Part shown: positions 34,801-46,523 of the stretch, in pieces
How positions within the stretch are numbered: the first letter of the stretch is position 1
Layout of the letters: every line of letters starts with the position of its first letter
Source: Cyclospora cayetanensis
Taxonomy: Eukaryota > Apicomplexa > Conoidasida > Eucoccidiorida > Eimeriidae
Reading direction: 5' to 3'
NCBI RefSeq assembly: GCF_002999335.1
Contig: NW_020312124.1
Location: forward strand, 1-64,000
Length of the DNA: 64,000 bases
Notes under the pieces: generated by a model
Told to the model about the DNA's origin: nothing
Databases searched by the model: none
Seen by the model: the letters and a program-made list of their open reading frames with translations, nothing else
Translations under genes and position numbers: made by a program

Positions 34801-35839
34801 CACATCCAAATAGCGAACAAAAGCCTATGTGCTCAAAGTGTTTAAGCCACAGCTCCAATAAACACCACAGCACGCTCACAGGCCAACCAGATAGCAGTAG
34901 AATGAAAATGTAGGCAAAATCATAGCATGCAATGAGGCCCATATATGCACACACACACATGCACATGCACACAAACATACACATACGCAGAATGCAGACA
35001 TAAAAGCGAAAGGAAGTTTGAAAGAGAGAAAGACACCAAGAGTTCGGAAATCGCCACTACACAGGCACGAGTCGGCAGATTTTGGAGTCCTCGATCACCA
35101 AGTACAAACTCCTGCTGTAGATCCTTTGGCGTATCCTAGGGGGCATCCTGCACGTAGCGCACAAGGCGTCATTAAGGAATGAAATACCGCTCTAATACGG
35201 GTGTGAAAACGACTGTTAATGGGAAAAGTAGCGGTGCATGCATAGGCGTAGGAGTGCTTACGCTGCTGAAGAGGTTGGCGGATGAATGACACAGGAGTTA
35301 TCGGGCTCGTTCTCCAGCCTCCTGAGCTGCTGCAGCCCCATATACTGCTGCGAATACACTTGCTGCCCCCAGCTCCCACTTGGAAACACACATCCCTCGG
35401 AATTGTTCATGCAAAAGCCTTATTTCCGCTAACATGCCCAGTGGCAGTGTGACGACTAGCTTTGCTACATGTTGAACACGCCTCCTGCTTTCGTTCCATC
35501 TCTCTGCAAGGCCTGAATCTCTTAAAACTGGTCGGTAAAACTGCCTATTCACGTTATGTTCCAAAATCGAACAAGCCCAAGCTGCACAGCCAAGGCAACA
35601 GCGCGCCAGGATGCTGCATTGATGTACAATCTGTTACCCCCTTCAGCTGCCGCACTTTGTCACGCTGCTGCAGAGGCGAAAGCCCCATGCAGCTTCCCAC
35701 CCAGCAAGCCGTCAACAGCTCCACATAGCTGGCCGTCGACGCGGATCCGCCTAGCTAGCTATCAACAGCGCCACACCCAGCTAGCCGTAAATGGCTCCAC
35801 ATAGCTAGCTCTCTCCATATCGTCAGGAGGCATCCTCCA
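31850..35839. other. missing 5' part of the CBM20 gene, then a gene desert
   Basis: 31.75-32.2 kb is G-rich on the plus strand (Pro/Ser-rich frames on the minus) and probably contains upstream intron or exons of the CBM20 gene. 32.7-35.8 kb has no recognised gene, few CAG runs and higher A/T, like the retroelement regions at 10-16 and 54-57 kb. Small open frames near 33.9-34.1 kb (-) and 34.5-34.9 kb (+) showed no family resemblance. A short CACACATGCACA tract lies at 34948-34985. Confidence 0.4.
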
Positions 35840-38800
35840 TCAGTAGTCGGCATCAAAGTACGCATCTTGAAGGTCTCTATTGGCCTGCAGACACCCGAGA
35901 TCCCCGTGTGTGACTGATCGGTCAGTAGGTGCTGAGAAGCTACAAGCTCGCTGGCTCTTTGGTTGCACTACCAGCTTCAAGCCACCGCAGTCGTTCCCGT
36001 TACGTGTGAACGAACTGAGCCAGCCGTTGAGCGCAAGGCGATCGACTCCGAAGCCCCCGCTCTCCTCAGCAGCAGCGCCAACACCAGCAAAAGCAGCAGC
36101 ATATCATCGAAAGGCAGCAGGGTCAGTCGTGCCTCATTGACGTCATCCAGAGTATCGTCAGCATCGATGGCAGCGTAGTCAACTCCTGGGAAGTCGCCCG
36201 ACAAGAAGCGGAGCCGCATCGCCTCAAGGAACTCCTGCAGCAGTCACCAGCGATGCCAGCGCTTATGGGCTCGCTCTCGTGGCGTTTTACAGACGCGGAG
36301 GTGTCACCTGCTTCGAGGCAGCGTTTCTCTCTGCGCCTCTATTGCCGCTACCTCGGCGCACTCCTGTGTGTGGAGCTCGACTGCCTTGTTACTGAAACTG
36401 CTTCCTTTAAGCCCGTCAGAGCCAGACTAGGGGTTCCTCTACCGAACAAATGCCACTCAAGCACCAGCACATGCATCTAGCCAAGGCAGAAGCACGACAT
36501 GAAAAATTGGGAGACTTCCAAGACAGCTCCCCAGACGCAGGCACTCACCCTTCGTTTGTCCTCAAACTCCGCAGGAGAGACTTCAGTCGCTTCCTCCTCC
36601 CCATCTTCCGAGAATGTTGATTGCAGGTCGTGTTTTTGCTGCTGCTCCATCTGCAGCCGCGCTGTAGCGACGCCGCGATCAAACGGCCTACAAGGGGCCA
36701 ACTCATGGAGAAGCTGCGAGACAGGTGGCTCCTGCCGTCGCTCTTCATCTTCCTCTGTTGACTCGGCGCCTTCTGGCTGCTGCTTCTGCCCTTCTAGCTG
36801 CACGTCTTCCCGCTTCTCGTCGAAAGTGCTGTCTGATGGTGCTAGAGCTGCGAAATCTAGAGAATCTTCCGGCTGCTGCTGCGAGCGCTGCTGTTGTCGC
36901 TGCTGCTGCTGCAGACGCCTGAGCTCGCCATAAAAGCTATCTTCTTGCGCCTTCCACACTTGCTTTTGCTTTGTAAGTCGCTCTTCTTCTTCTTCTATGT
37001 CATAGGCTCTGTCGAGCATTGTGCTGTACAACACTCCCCTCCGACCGCTACAATTGCTGCTGCTACAATTGCTGCTCATTGCTATGGAGCGCTGCGCTGC
37101 AGCAGGCACGAGAGCAGCAGCCCCCACAGAAGCCGCGGAGACTTTTTCCGCGGCGGCGGCTGCTTCTGCAGCGGCTGCCTCAGCTACAGAGGCAGCTGCT
37201 GCTGCTGTGATCTCATCATCATCGTCTGCTGCACTCCGTGCAGCGGCAGCAGTGGCAGCCTCCTTTGCGTCTGCTGTCGCCGCAGCTACTTCTGCTGCAC
37301 TAGGAGGCTTCGCGGCGAGGGAAAAGTTGCACTCGAACCGGCCGACAATTTCCTGGTAGAGCGCAGGCTGCAGCAATTGCATCCACAGAAGCAGCAGCAA
37401 TCATGGCGTAAACGTCACAGGAAGGGGTACCAGAACAACTGCAGCAGCTTTTGCTGTTGTCAATCCGCATGCCGCAACAAAAAGGTATCAGGCTGCAGGA
37501 AAAGCAATTCGCAAGAAAAGGCAGCAGGCACTGAAGGTGGAGGCGCTACTAGCGTGTCTCTGCGCTGGGGCGGCTTCATCCTCTTATGACCTCAATATGC
37601 TTCAAAGTTTCTTCGGAAAAAAAGACACCCTCTTCTTCCAGCTGCCGCATGCGCTGCAGCCTCCGGTTCTGCCTGAGCTGTACAGACACCGCAGCAGCAA
37701 TTGCAGCACCAGCACCGCCAACGGCAGCAACGGTATAATGCGAAGACTGCCGGAGGAGTTGTGGCAAGGCAGCTGCTGGCGAGTGCACTATAAAGAAGGC
37801 CTGTCGCGAAAACAAATATCACCTTCACAGCACTTGTTGCTCCCTTTCCGGTGCTGTCGCAGTTGCACAGCCTCTCCACATAGTACTGCGCAGGCTCGCA
37901 AGCATAGCGACACCTGCATGCGCTTTGATCTCCTATCATCGTGATGCAAGAGGGCGCTAAAAACAACATGAATTTCGAGGAAAACCACTTCAGCAAGCCA
38001 CGCAAGCACACCAATGCCCAGCGCTGCAGCAGCAAGAGCAGCAGCAGCAAGAGCAGCAAGAGCAGCAAGAGCAGCAACAGCAGCAAAATGCCGAACCTGA
38101 ACTTCAGGCCTATCTCTGAAATGCTTGCCGAGAGCTTTCGTTTCCTCAACAGGCAGAAGCTTCCCATGGCGCTCTGCACACAAAAAGACTCGTGCAAGTC
38201 TGCATCCGAAAGCCGCCTAGTTGCACGACTAGGAAGCAAACGACATTGGCGAGCAGCAGGCAGTGGCTACAGCAGAAGGCGCTGCAGAAAACAGCAACTC
38301 CGGCGGAGCGTCAGCTCACTCAGCAGCAGCAGCGAAAAGGCAGCACGGAGACGCACCGAGAAAGACATGAGGATGCTTGAGAAGAAGGGCCAAGAGTTCG
38401 GCACGAGTGCCCTCAGAGCTGAGACACTGCACATTCGAACAAGTGGCAGCAAAGGCACCAATAATCGCTGCAGCCTCTACAAAGCTGCAGTTACTCCGTA
38501 TGTTTGTCGCCTCTCCGGCGAGCAGACACACCGTTGATCCGGGAGCGCCAGCAGACCGTCGGAAGCAGCGGCGGCTGCATCAACGTACCTCCTCTATGAC
38601 TGCTCCATCAACGAGCTTGCGGCGTTTCAATGCGGAAAAGGAGGGATTCGACATAGTGCTGTCCATAAACGTGTGGAAACAAACAAAATACACACACACC
38701 TACACACACCATATAGACAAGAGCACCACGCACAGCTCAGCAAACCACGGTACGTGCACCTGTAGGGTGTATGGACAGCTCAACATACGCAGAGACAAGC

Positions 38801-38946
38801 GCGCTCGGATCGAAGGCAGGTTTCTGGCCATCTTTTTCTTCTTGTTCCCGCTGCTGCTGTGCAAACTGCTGTGTGTCTGCTGCTGCTGCTGCTGCTGCTG
38901 CTTCGGTGGAGCTTGCAGAGCAGTCCGTTGCTTCCGCCGCTGACAT
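35840..38946 (-). CDS. CCDC97: CCDC97/DUF2052 family protein, 8 exons
   Basis: Exons: 38946-38789, 38658-38589, 38426-38357, 38173-38097, 37677-37591, 37367-36549, 36234-36142, 35884-35840; all GT-AG and in phase, 472 residues. Family blocks run in order. ELLALLLKHPHVFL joins ERHGKLLPVEETKAL across an intron ('LL...P..FLERFG..L'). Next come QNRRLQRMRQLEEEGVFFSE ('NRR...L...GEYFSE'), PALYQEIVGRF ('LLYEQYIG'), RLRFLSGDFPGVDYAAID and DTLDD. The last exon, ANRDLQDAYFDADY, matches the conserved acidic end. Human CCDC97 associates with the SF3B spliceosome module, so a nuclear splicing role is expected. The big exon 37367-36549 carries Ala, Glu and Gln expansions. Start 38946 (MSAAEA) is chosen for phase and position; the frame stays open further upstream. 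Confidence 0.8.
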
Positions 38947-40067
38947 CTTCGAAGGAACCTCGATGGAGTGCCAGTGGTGCCCTTGGCGCTGCTGCCGCTG
39001 CCTTCGCTGATTCTGTATCGCGTGCGGTGTATACGTGGCAAAGCCCTTTGCTGCAGCTCGAGCTGCATAGCAAGTTTTTGTCGAGAGAGAGAGAGAGCGA
39101 GAGAGTGGCTGCGGCAGGCAGCAGCCGACACTGGCACAGAAGCCGTCAGAAGTATTAAAGCCACAGCACTTGCCCTTGCTGCTGCAGACGAAGTTGACTA
39201 TCAATCCAGAAGCTCCTACCTCCTGCGGTGCCAGTCAGGCCCTTGGGCTGGCGCAGACTCCTTTAGCCTTCTGCAAGTGCATTTTAGGGGAAGATGCAAG
39301 AGCGCAACGACCAGTTTCTGATGACTGATAATTTGAATTTTGCATTTTGATGCGTCTGCTGCAAGGCTGCTTTCCCGGAGGTAGCAGCCTGAGGCAGGGG
39401 GGGCCCCCCAAATCCCCCGTCGCTTGCGTTCCCCGCCCACCCCCCTTCAGCCAGCCAAGAAGCCTCGCAATGCAGTTTTTAAAAGCAGGGAAGAAACTGT
39501 GCAGATAATGCACATTTAAAACACATATACCAACTATTTAGAAGCAAGAAAGCTGCCGCTGTACTACCACTCAAAACAGCAGCAGCAGCGTCTGCCAGAC
39601 CGTTGGTTCATGTAGCACCCTCGACTGTTGCAGCAGCAGCGTTAGCGGCTGTTGTTGTTGCTGATCCCGTGTTGCTGGGGCGTCAACAACAGCGTTTACT
39701 CTTCTCCGAGTCAAGTGCCGACAGTGCAGCAGAGCAGCAGCAGCAGCAAGCAAGGAAGCCTCCCAATGGAGCGCTTGTTGGCAGCGGTGCAGACCGCTGA
39801 ATTCAACGCTGCACCCTGGTGCCTTCTAGGTGCCATGACATGCGCTTTTTGTTGTTGTTGCTGCTGCTTCTTGTCCTCCCGCCTTTTCTGTAGCGTTCGG
39901 CGGTGTGCTAATATCGAGTGTATAAATATTTCTATGTGTAATTTTGTGTATACATGTATGTATACTTTTATGTATACATTTAATATGTATTTGCATGTGT
40001 GTACTGGTACGTGTGTATTGGTATGTGTATGTGCGTGTGTATGCATTTTTACATATGTATGTACATG

Positions 40068-40098
<31 letters not shown>

Positions 40099-40729
40099 GT
40101 CTGCTGTATGTACGCGCTGCAGATGGGAAAGGCCCTCTTCTCCTTCGAGCAGCAGTTCTAGAGCCAAAAGGGCCGTCAGACGTGTTGGCTACACAAGGCG
40201 GCGAAATGAGTGGCTGTAGCGATTCCAGCAGCCATCCCTGTTGTGTGCTGCTCCTTACCAACTGCTGCGCTTGTTTCTTCTGCCTTCTTAGTGACGCAGA
40301 AGCCAAAGACACTGCAGAGGTGCGCATTGTACCTTCACAGCTGATCTAGCAGGCTACGTTTCGAACATGCAAATAGATGGTGGTCGGTGTGTACATACAG
40401 CATGCGTGTTTCGCGGTATCGGTGTGCATGCAGAGGCTTAATAAGGATTTCCAGGTGCACACTCGGAGCCTCCTCAGGTGCTTTGGGGCCCCCTCTTGTT
40501 TGCTGCAGCAGCAACAACAGTCGCATGCATGAGCAGACCGCTCGTGGCAGCTTTCCAGTAGCAGCGCACCTCGGCTAGCAGGAGCACCCTTCTAGGCATG
40601 CCCATGCACATGCACACGACAGGCTTCCAAGGGGCTAATTCGCGACCTTCTTGGCTGCTTTCATTCTATTTGTACTGCCCCTATTCACTCCTCCGCTTTG
40701 CCTGCTGCAGGAGGATCTTGTTCTTGCTG
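38947..40729. other. intergenic region with possible unassigned exons
   Basis: No complete gene was supported. On the plus strand the Gln- and Ser-rich stretch 39.6-39.85 kb (including LPMERLLAAVQTAEFNA) has CAG in sense orientation and could be exonic. On the minus strand 40.32-40.26 kb has an exon-like segment (SLASASLRRQKKQAQQL followed by GTAAGG). TG/TA microsatellite occupies 39925-40095. I could not join these to anything. Confidence 0.3.
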
Positions 40730-41941
40730 ATGCAGCAGCCTGATTCGTCGACTCACGTCATCCTAAGAGGGCCTGTCGTGAAGGCGCTGGTACCAGCCAC
40801 GGCAGCAGTAAGACCGCCCTCATGCACAGCAACAGCAGCAGAAGAGGCAGATGATGAGGAAACTCCAGAGGATGCAACACATGAGAAAGCTCCAGAGGAT
40901 GCAACTCATGAGGAAGCAGCTTCCTATTTGTCTGTGCAAAGCCTTGAGGCTGAATTTCTACCGATACTATTCCGTTTCAAGTTAGAGCCGGTATTGGGAC
41001 CTGCAGTTCAGCCGGTGCTGCTGCATCTTTTGCATGCTCCGTTGCTGTTGCTTCCTTTGCAGCAGCAGCAGCAGCGGTGCAGCAGCGTGGAGAAGAAGGT
41101 GCACCGACAGCAGAAGCCAACTCGGGCCCTATCGAAGAAAGCGGTGCTGCAGCAGACTCTCTCTCGCTTGCAGCAGAATCATCTGTTCGCAACTGCCGCT
41201 GAAGCAGCGGGCAGCTATTCATCATCAGAGGCAAGCCGTCGAGCACTACCAGCAACTGCACTTCGCTGTTCGCCAGCGCCCTTATGGCCAGAAGAAACGG
41301 CTGCTGCATTTGCAGCTGCAGAGCGCATGTTGCAACCGCAGCTCGGAAGAAGCAGCAGTATTCAGCAGCCGACACACACCTCCCCATCTCCCATGGAGTG
41401 CTTTCCTTCCAGGTCCAAACGAGGTGGCTATACACTGCGAAGCTCCGCCATCACCATTAAGAGCAGCGCTAGCATGAGTGCCTTGCCGCACCCAGAAGCA
41501 GCCAGGAAACTGCTTTTTGGAGTGCTTGTTGCTGCCTGGTTTTTGCCGCAGCAGCCAGCCTGCGAGCTGTACGGGTTGTCACGCCCAAGCCAGAGGTACT
41601 TGTGTAGCTTCCTGTTGCTTGAAAATAAGACTGCAGGCTGCCCCTCAGGCTCTGCTGCTGCCAGGAGCAGCGTAGTAATGGAGGGGGAGCGGCTGGCTGG
41701 CGTTGCCGTATTTTGTGCAGCTCGTGCTGTGGTGTGCTGGCTGGCTGCTACAGACACTGCAACTGGTGCCGGTATACCAGGTGCCTCCTTCTCCCTCCCG
41801 AGAAGAAAAGGAGTAGCACATACACTGGCAGTAAAACGTGGGACGCAGACGAAGCGACCATTAGCAGCCGCGGCTACTCGTACTGCAGTCGGCGTGCGCG
41901 CGTATTCACAGCACCACCTGTTGCAGCTTGGCCTTTTCTAG
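40730..41941 (+). CDS. hypothetical protein, Ala/Gln/Ser-rich
   Basis: Open frame of about 400 residues from MQQPDSSTHVILRG. CAG runs read as Gln on this strand, as in the real genes nearby, and an internal duplication (TPEDATHEK, APEDATHEE) looks like protein sequence. There is a hydrophobic stretch in the middle (PVLLHLLHAPLLLLPL) and Cys/Ala-rich hydrophobic stretches near the end. I recognise no domain. The second half may include intron sequence. The opposite strand also has an open frame (41435-40977), so strand is not certain. Confidence 0.35.
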   Translation: MQQPDSSTHVILRGPVVKALVPATAAVRPPSCTATAAEEADDEETPEDATHEKAPEDATHEEAASYLSVQSLEAEFLPILFRFKLEPVLGPAVQPVLLHLLHAPLLLLPLQQQQQRCSSVEKKVHRQQKPTRALSKKAVLQQTLSRLQQNHLFATAAEAAGSYSSSEASRRALPATALRCSPAPLWPEETAAAFAAAERMLQPQLGRSSSIQQPTHTSPSPMECFPSRSKRGGYTLRSSAITIKSSASMSALPHPEAARKLLFGVLVAAWFLPQQPACELYGLSRPSQRYLCSFLLLENKTAGCPSGSAAARSSVVMEGERLAGVAVFCAARAVVCWLAATDTATGAGIPGASFSLPRRKGVAHTLAVKRGTQTKRPLAAAATRTAVGVRAYSQHHLLQLGLF

Positions 41942-42777
41942 TTCTGTGATCTATTACGATGAGCCCCTTGAGGCTCAGAGTCTTCCCCGTAATTTTAAAT
42001 CATGCACACAATCCCAAATGCCATCTTTCGTCATCGGCTTCTCCCCACCCTCCGCAAGTTGCACTCCCCCTCGGCGAGGAGCGGGCAGTCTAGGATTTTT
42101 TTGTACAGGGGCGTGTTAGAAGTCTCTCGATTAACCAGTTCCTTGAAATCCAGTCCTTCCCTTATATTATTTACCATCCATTTCTTTTAGAATGATGAGC
42201 CAGACGATCGGATTCCATCCTTTAGAGGCGCCTATGGAAAGCCCCAAATACCCACCAGCACCAGCGGGTTCAGAGAGGGCCCCTTGCGGAAGCCGTAAGG
42301 GGCCCTCTAGGGGGCCTCAACGGGGGGGCCTCGTTTTTTCGTAAAATATACTTCTACGGTTGTTAGGGCGAGGGTACCTGCGTGTTAAGCGGCGTATTCC
42401 CAAGATTCCGTGTTTGAGAAGTCAGTGCCGCAGGGGGAAGCCGCGATAAGCCCCCATAGCTGCACTGAAAGGGCATGCAGCATCCATTGCAGCAGAGCCA
42501 GCGCATATGCATATGTATATGGAAGTGAGAATCTAGGGGTCTTCTGTCATACTGAATACATGCAATACTGGCTGCGGCTGCGCCCCCCTCGCTTTAGCGG
42601 AAATCCTTAGACGTACAAAACGCCACCGAACGGACTTAGCCAGTCGCGTGCAGCGGCGCTGCCGTTCCTACTGCCGTCCTTCTCCTTGAAAACGGCGGCA
42701 AAAAGAAAGAAGGTGTTACTCAAATCGACAAGGCAGCGGAACGGGCAGGCAGAGGCGGCAGAAACGTTGAAGGCAGC
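41942..42777. other. intergenic, upstream of RRP45
   Basis: No gene supported. Contains G-rich GGGGCCTC blocks around 42.27-42.33 kb and presumably the RRP45 promoter. Confidence 0.45.
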
Positions 42778-45700
42778 ATGTTGCCTCTATGTGCTTCCAA
42801 CGCAGCAGCTGCATGGGCGGCTCTGCTGGAAAACGGCGCGCGAGCAGATGGAAGGAAACAAACGGAGAGGCGCCAAACACACATTAAATTCTTAGAAACA
42901 AATGGCAGCGTGAGTGGCGGGATTACCTGAACTTTCCTGCCGTGGAGATGTATGTTGGTATGGAGGCGAAGGCGCTCCTAAAAGGGGGATGCAGATCTTT
43001 GTTAAAGTAACGTGGAATCTTGCCTCTCTAACGCTGCTGCTGTCAGCTTCTGCGAATGGTCTTGCTGCCGAGAAAGGAATGTTTGAGCTGAAGAGGCTCA
43101 GTGCCGCCAGCTGGGGTTGAGGACGATCATGCGCTATTCCTTGCTCTCATGAGCAAATTTTTTTGAAATTTTCAAGTTGCGTTTTTATGATCGTGTTTCA
43201 CCGTGCTGTTGCAGACAGAAGTTTCCATCGGCCGTACGCGAGTCTGCTGTCAGTTGACAGCTGCTCCTGTTAGGGTGTTGCAGCAGCAGCAGTCTGTCGC
43301 CGCAGCAGATGGTTGTGTTTCTGTGCGTGTTGCCTTCTCCCCCTCCATTGAAGCCACGACAGCAGCGGCGGCAGCAGCCCCCGCAGCAGCAGCGGATGCA
43401 GCGTGCAAGAAGCAGCAGCAGCATGCGAAGCAGCAAGAGCGGCAGATCGAGTTAATCGTCAAGCGCCTCCTCAGGGAGGGGGGTGTGGTTTCTGGAGAGG
43501 CTTTGGCCATAGCTGCCGGCAAATGGGTATGCTTTGCACGTGGTTCTTTTCTGTTTATGTATAACTGCTTGCCGTCGATGCTGCTTTCTGTGTTTGCAAT
43601 GTGCCAGTTGTTGTTAGGCCGCCACCGTGAGCGTGCGTGGCGATCTGTGGCGTGTGATTCTTCGATGTTGAGGCTTTCGCACTCATGCGCCAGCATTTCT
43701 GAAGCGTTTGCGGGTGCTTTCGCCCGTTTTTGAAAGGGATCAAAGCGCAGAGGCTGGTGGCTGCCGTGTTTATTCTTCAGACTTGGCAGTTGACTGCCTG
43801 TCTGACGGTGTTGGCAGAGGACGGCACCACTACCGATGCATGCATCATCGCTCTCCTCGCGTCTCTGCTTTCATTCAAGCTCTGCCGTATTGACAGCCGA
43901 ACTTTGGATGTGCTGCAGCAGCAGCAAGGGCCTCGAAAATACCAGCAGCAGCTGCAGCACCTGGAGCTCCTCCCTCTGTGTCTTCTTCACAAGCCACTGG
44001 CACTAACCTTCGCATATGCTACTGAATCCGTGGGGGCGGATAGCGGAGAGGCCGATGCAGCAGAGGGATTTGGAGGCGAGGAGCATGACTTGCAACAGCA
44101 GCAGCCGCAGCAGCAGCAGCCGCAGCAGCAGCAGTTTCGCTTTGTAGCCGATCCAACAGCACTTGAAGAGGCCATTCTTCCTGGCAAAGTAGGGAGCTAC
44201 AGTTGCTGCATCTGTGCAGCTGTTGTTCTTGCGGATAGCTGCTCCACCTTATCATCTGCATGTGCAGAAACTGCTGCATCTGCATGTGCAGAAACTGCTG
44301 CATCTGCATGTGCAGAAACTGCTGCATCTGCATGTGCAGAAACTGCTGCATCTACATGTGCAGAAACTGCTGCATCTGCATGTGCAGAAACTGCTGCATG
44401 TGCATGTGCAGAAACTGCTGCATCTGCATGTATCCTGGTGCAGGTGTATGAGCAGAACCGAAGAGTTTCTGTTGCCTCTCGCAGCGAAGTTGGCACTTCA
44501 CGCCTGCTGCCTGTGGTGAGGGGTGTGTGCATGCGTTCAGGTGTTGGTGTGTCTGAGCGAATCGGGAGAGCTCCACTTTATGCAGAAACTGGCGGGGCCT
44601 CCAATTCAGCCTTCAGATCTGCAGCAGATCTTGAAGGTAAATCAAAATGCAATTGATAAAATCACTCTCCTAAGCGTGAGGATGAGGAGGAAGACGCTCA
44701 GAAAGCCAGCAGAAAATGCATGCCATCCCAGCACGTCATTCTCGGACGGGCTGTGTTTGCTGTCACTGCTGTTGTTACTGATACTGTTGCTGTTCTTGCT
44801 GTTGTTAATGCCTTTGTCACTGCTGTTAATGCTGTTGTTACTGCTGTTAATGCTGTTGTTACTGCTGTTAATGCTGTTGTTACTGATACTGTTTGTTACT
44901 GCTGTTAATGCTGTTGTTACTGCTGTTAATGCTGTTGTTACTGCTGTTAATGCTGTTGTTACTGATACTGTTTGTTACTGCTGTTCCTGTCGTTGTTACT
45001 CCTGTTACTGATACTGGTGTTGTTACTGATACTGGTGTTGTTACTGATATTGTTGTAGATAGATACTGCTGCTATTACAGATACAGCTACTGTTACAGAT
45101 ATTGCTACTGTTACAGATATTGCTACTGTTATAGATACTGCTGCTGTTATAGATACTGCTGCTGTTACTGACACTGTTTCGTTACTGCTATTATTGTTTG
45201 TTGTTACTGCCGCTGCTACTGCTGCTTTTACGGTTACTGTTACTCTTGCTGCTGCAGGCCGCAGAAGAGTCGATGCCGCAGGTTTTTAGTTGCCTTTACA
45301 AGGCCCTTCAGGCGCACCAGCAGCACCAGCAGCAAAACAAAAGGCTCAATGCGCGTAGCAGGTAGACTTTTTCGCCGATCCTAGTACTTCCTTTGCCGGG
45401 GGGTTGCTGCTGTCATGACACTTTGCCTGCTGCAGTGGCATCCTGCAATCGATGCTGACTGCCGTCTGACTTCGCAGATATGCCGACGCTCCAATTGAAT
45501 TGCATGCTCCGGAAGCTCATGCGCTGCCGCTACCTGCAGCAGCCGCTGCAGCAGCTGCTGCCGCTGATCTGGGAGGCTTTCCTATTGTTGCAGGGGTGGA
45601 TTTAGTTTCACTATTGCCGTCACCCCCCCCGCTGCAGCAGCTAAGAACGGAGGAGTTAACACCAACAAAAGCAACAACGCACGCTACCAGCGTTGCCTCC

Positions 45701-46051
45701 AACTCTGCTGCCGCTGGCAAGGAGGATGCGGCAGGTTCAAAGGCAAACGCAAGCGGCCTCGTTGAAGGTAACTGCCCTCCTGCAGCAGGAGCTGCCGCAG
45801 TCGAAAATGATAGTGCCGCTGCTGGCACCTGGACAGAGCAACAACAACAGCATGAGCACCAGCAGCATCAGCAGCAACAACAGCAACAACAGCAACAGCA
45901 TGAGCACCAGAAGCATCAGCAACAGCAACAACAACAGCATGAGCACCAGCAGCAGCAGCGGAAGCAGCAGCAACAACTGGATGATGATGACTGCGATTTC
46001 GCGAGTGCTGTGACGGCACGAATGAAAAAAGGAAAACGAGCGCGGGTTTAG
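42778..46051 (+). CDS. RRP45: exosome complex component RRP45 (EXOSC9), RNase PH-like, 6 exons
   Basis: Predicted ring subunit of the RNA exosome, which degrades and trims RNA in nucleus and cytoplasm. Exons: 42778-42909, 43215-43526, 43751-44515, 44541-44636, 45258-45361, 45478-46051; phases fit exactly, 660 residues. Homology begins at ALLENGARADGRK ('GLRIDGR'). TEVSIGRTRVCCQL ('KLGKTRVVARV') and KRLLREGGVVSGEALAIAAG follow. Next are LAEDGTTTDACIIALLASLL ('DGNLIDAA.IAA..AL') and KPLALTFAYA ('MPICVSFAFF'). The C-terminal extension of the family is recognisable (SESGELHFMQKLAG; YADAPIEL). Catalytic phosphorolysis residues are not expected in this family. Exon 3 holds a 24-base coding repeat and the last exon a His/Gln tract ending in a basic tail (KKGKRARV). 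EXOSC9 is preferred over RRP42/43 because of the long C-terminal tail. Confidence 0.8.
44257..44445 (+). repeat. 24-base coding tandem repeat in RRP45 exon 3, about 8 copies
   Basis: The unit TCTGCATGTGCAGAAACTGC (plus TGCA) encodes SACAETAA over and over, with two single-base variants. The length keeps frame. It inserts about 60 residues into the RNase PH-like fold between recognised blocks. Confidence 0.9.
44757..45185 (+). repeat. CTGTTGTTACTG-type repeat filling RRP45 intron 4
   Basis: Units such as GCTGTTAATGCTGTTGTTAC, later TACAGATATTGC, repeated without spacers. It separates exons 4 and 5. Confidence 0.85.
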
Positions 46052-46523
46052 CCTTTCTCCTGTTGCTCCAACGGGAGCAGCAGAGGCAGCTGCGACTGAA
46101 GTGACAGCTTCTTGCGCATGCTGCTCGTCGCTGATCAGCCTAGGCGCGGTGTCATCAGCTTCTTATCAAGCTGTTGTAATGAGTTTGACTGCTTCATATC
46201 TTGGCGGCCTTGAGCTATAGTGATGAGGATGAATACGGCTATTCTCGGATAATGACAGTTCGACACGTTTTATCTCCGTTTTGTGCTTAAAGCTCTAGAT
46301 GAAGCTCTAGCTCTCTGAGGTTTCAAGTACAACAGTAGGGCTAATGTTTCAGCAAGGAAGCAAGCGCGCGCGTGCTTGTTTGCCAAGCTGAAAAGACAGC
46401 CGACAGAGCTTTAGATTCGGCTAAGGGGCCTCGGTAGGGGATGCAGGTTCAGAGGAGGAGCAGCGAAGGGGGGGAGGGGGTAGAGACACCCGTGCAAGTC
46501 TATGACTCGCCTTGATATCGCCT

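Noticed and set aside
33877..34984. Possible further retroelement or gene fragments in the 33.9-35 kb desert
   Set aside because: Open frames on both strands showed no motif order of gag, RT, RNase H or integrase, and no splice-consistent gene.
36894..37589. 231-codon plus-strand Cys-rich frame
   Set aside because: Antisense to the large CCDC97 exon; CAG runs are in sense only on the minus strand.
44257..44445. CRISPR-like regular repeat array
   Set aside because: 24-base units are contiguous with no unique spacers, lie within an exon and keep reading frame; CRISPR is also not expected in a eukaryote.
42778..46051. RRP42, RRP43 or RRP46 instead of RRP45
   Set aside because: The exon-5/6 extension after the RNase PH fold and the YADAPIEL block fit the RRP45/EXOSC9 tail, which the others lack.
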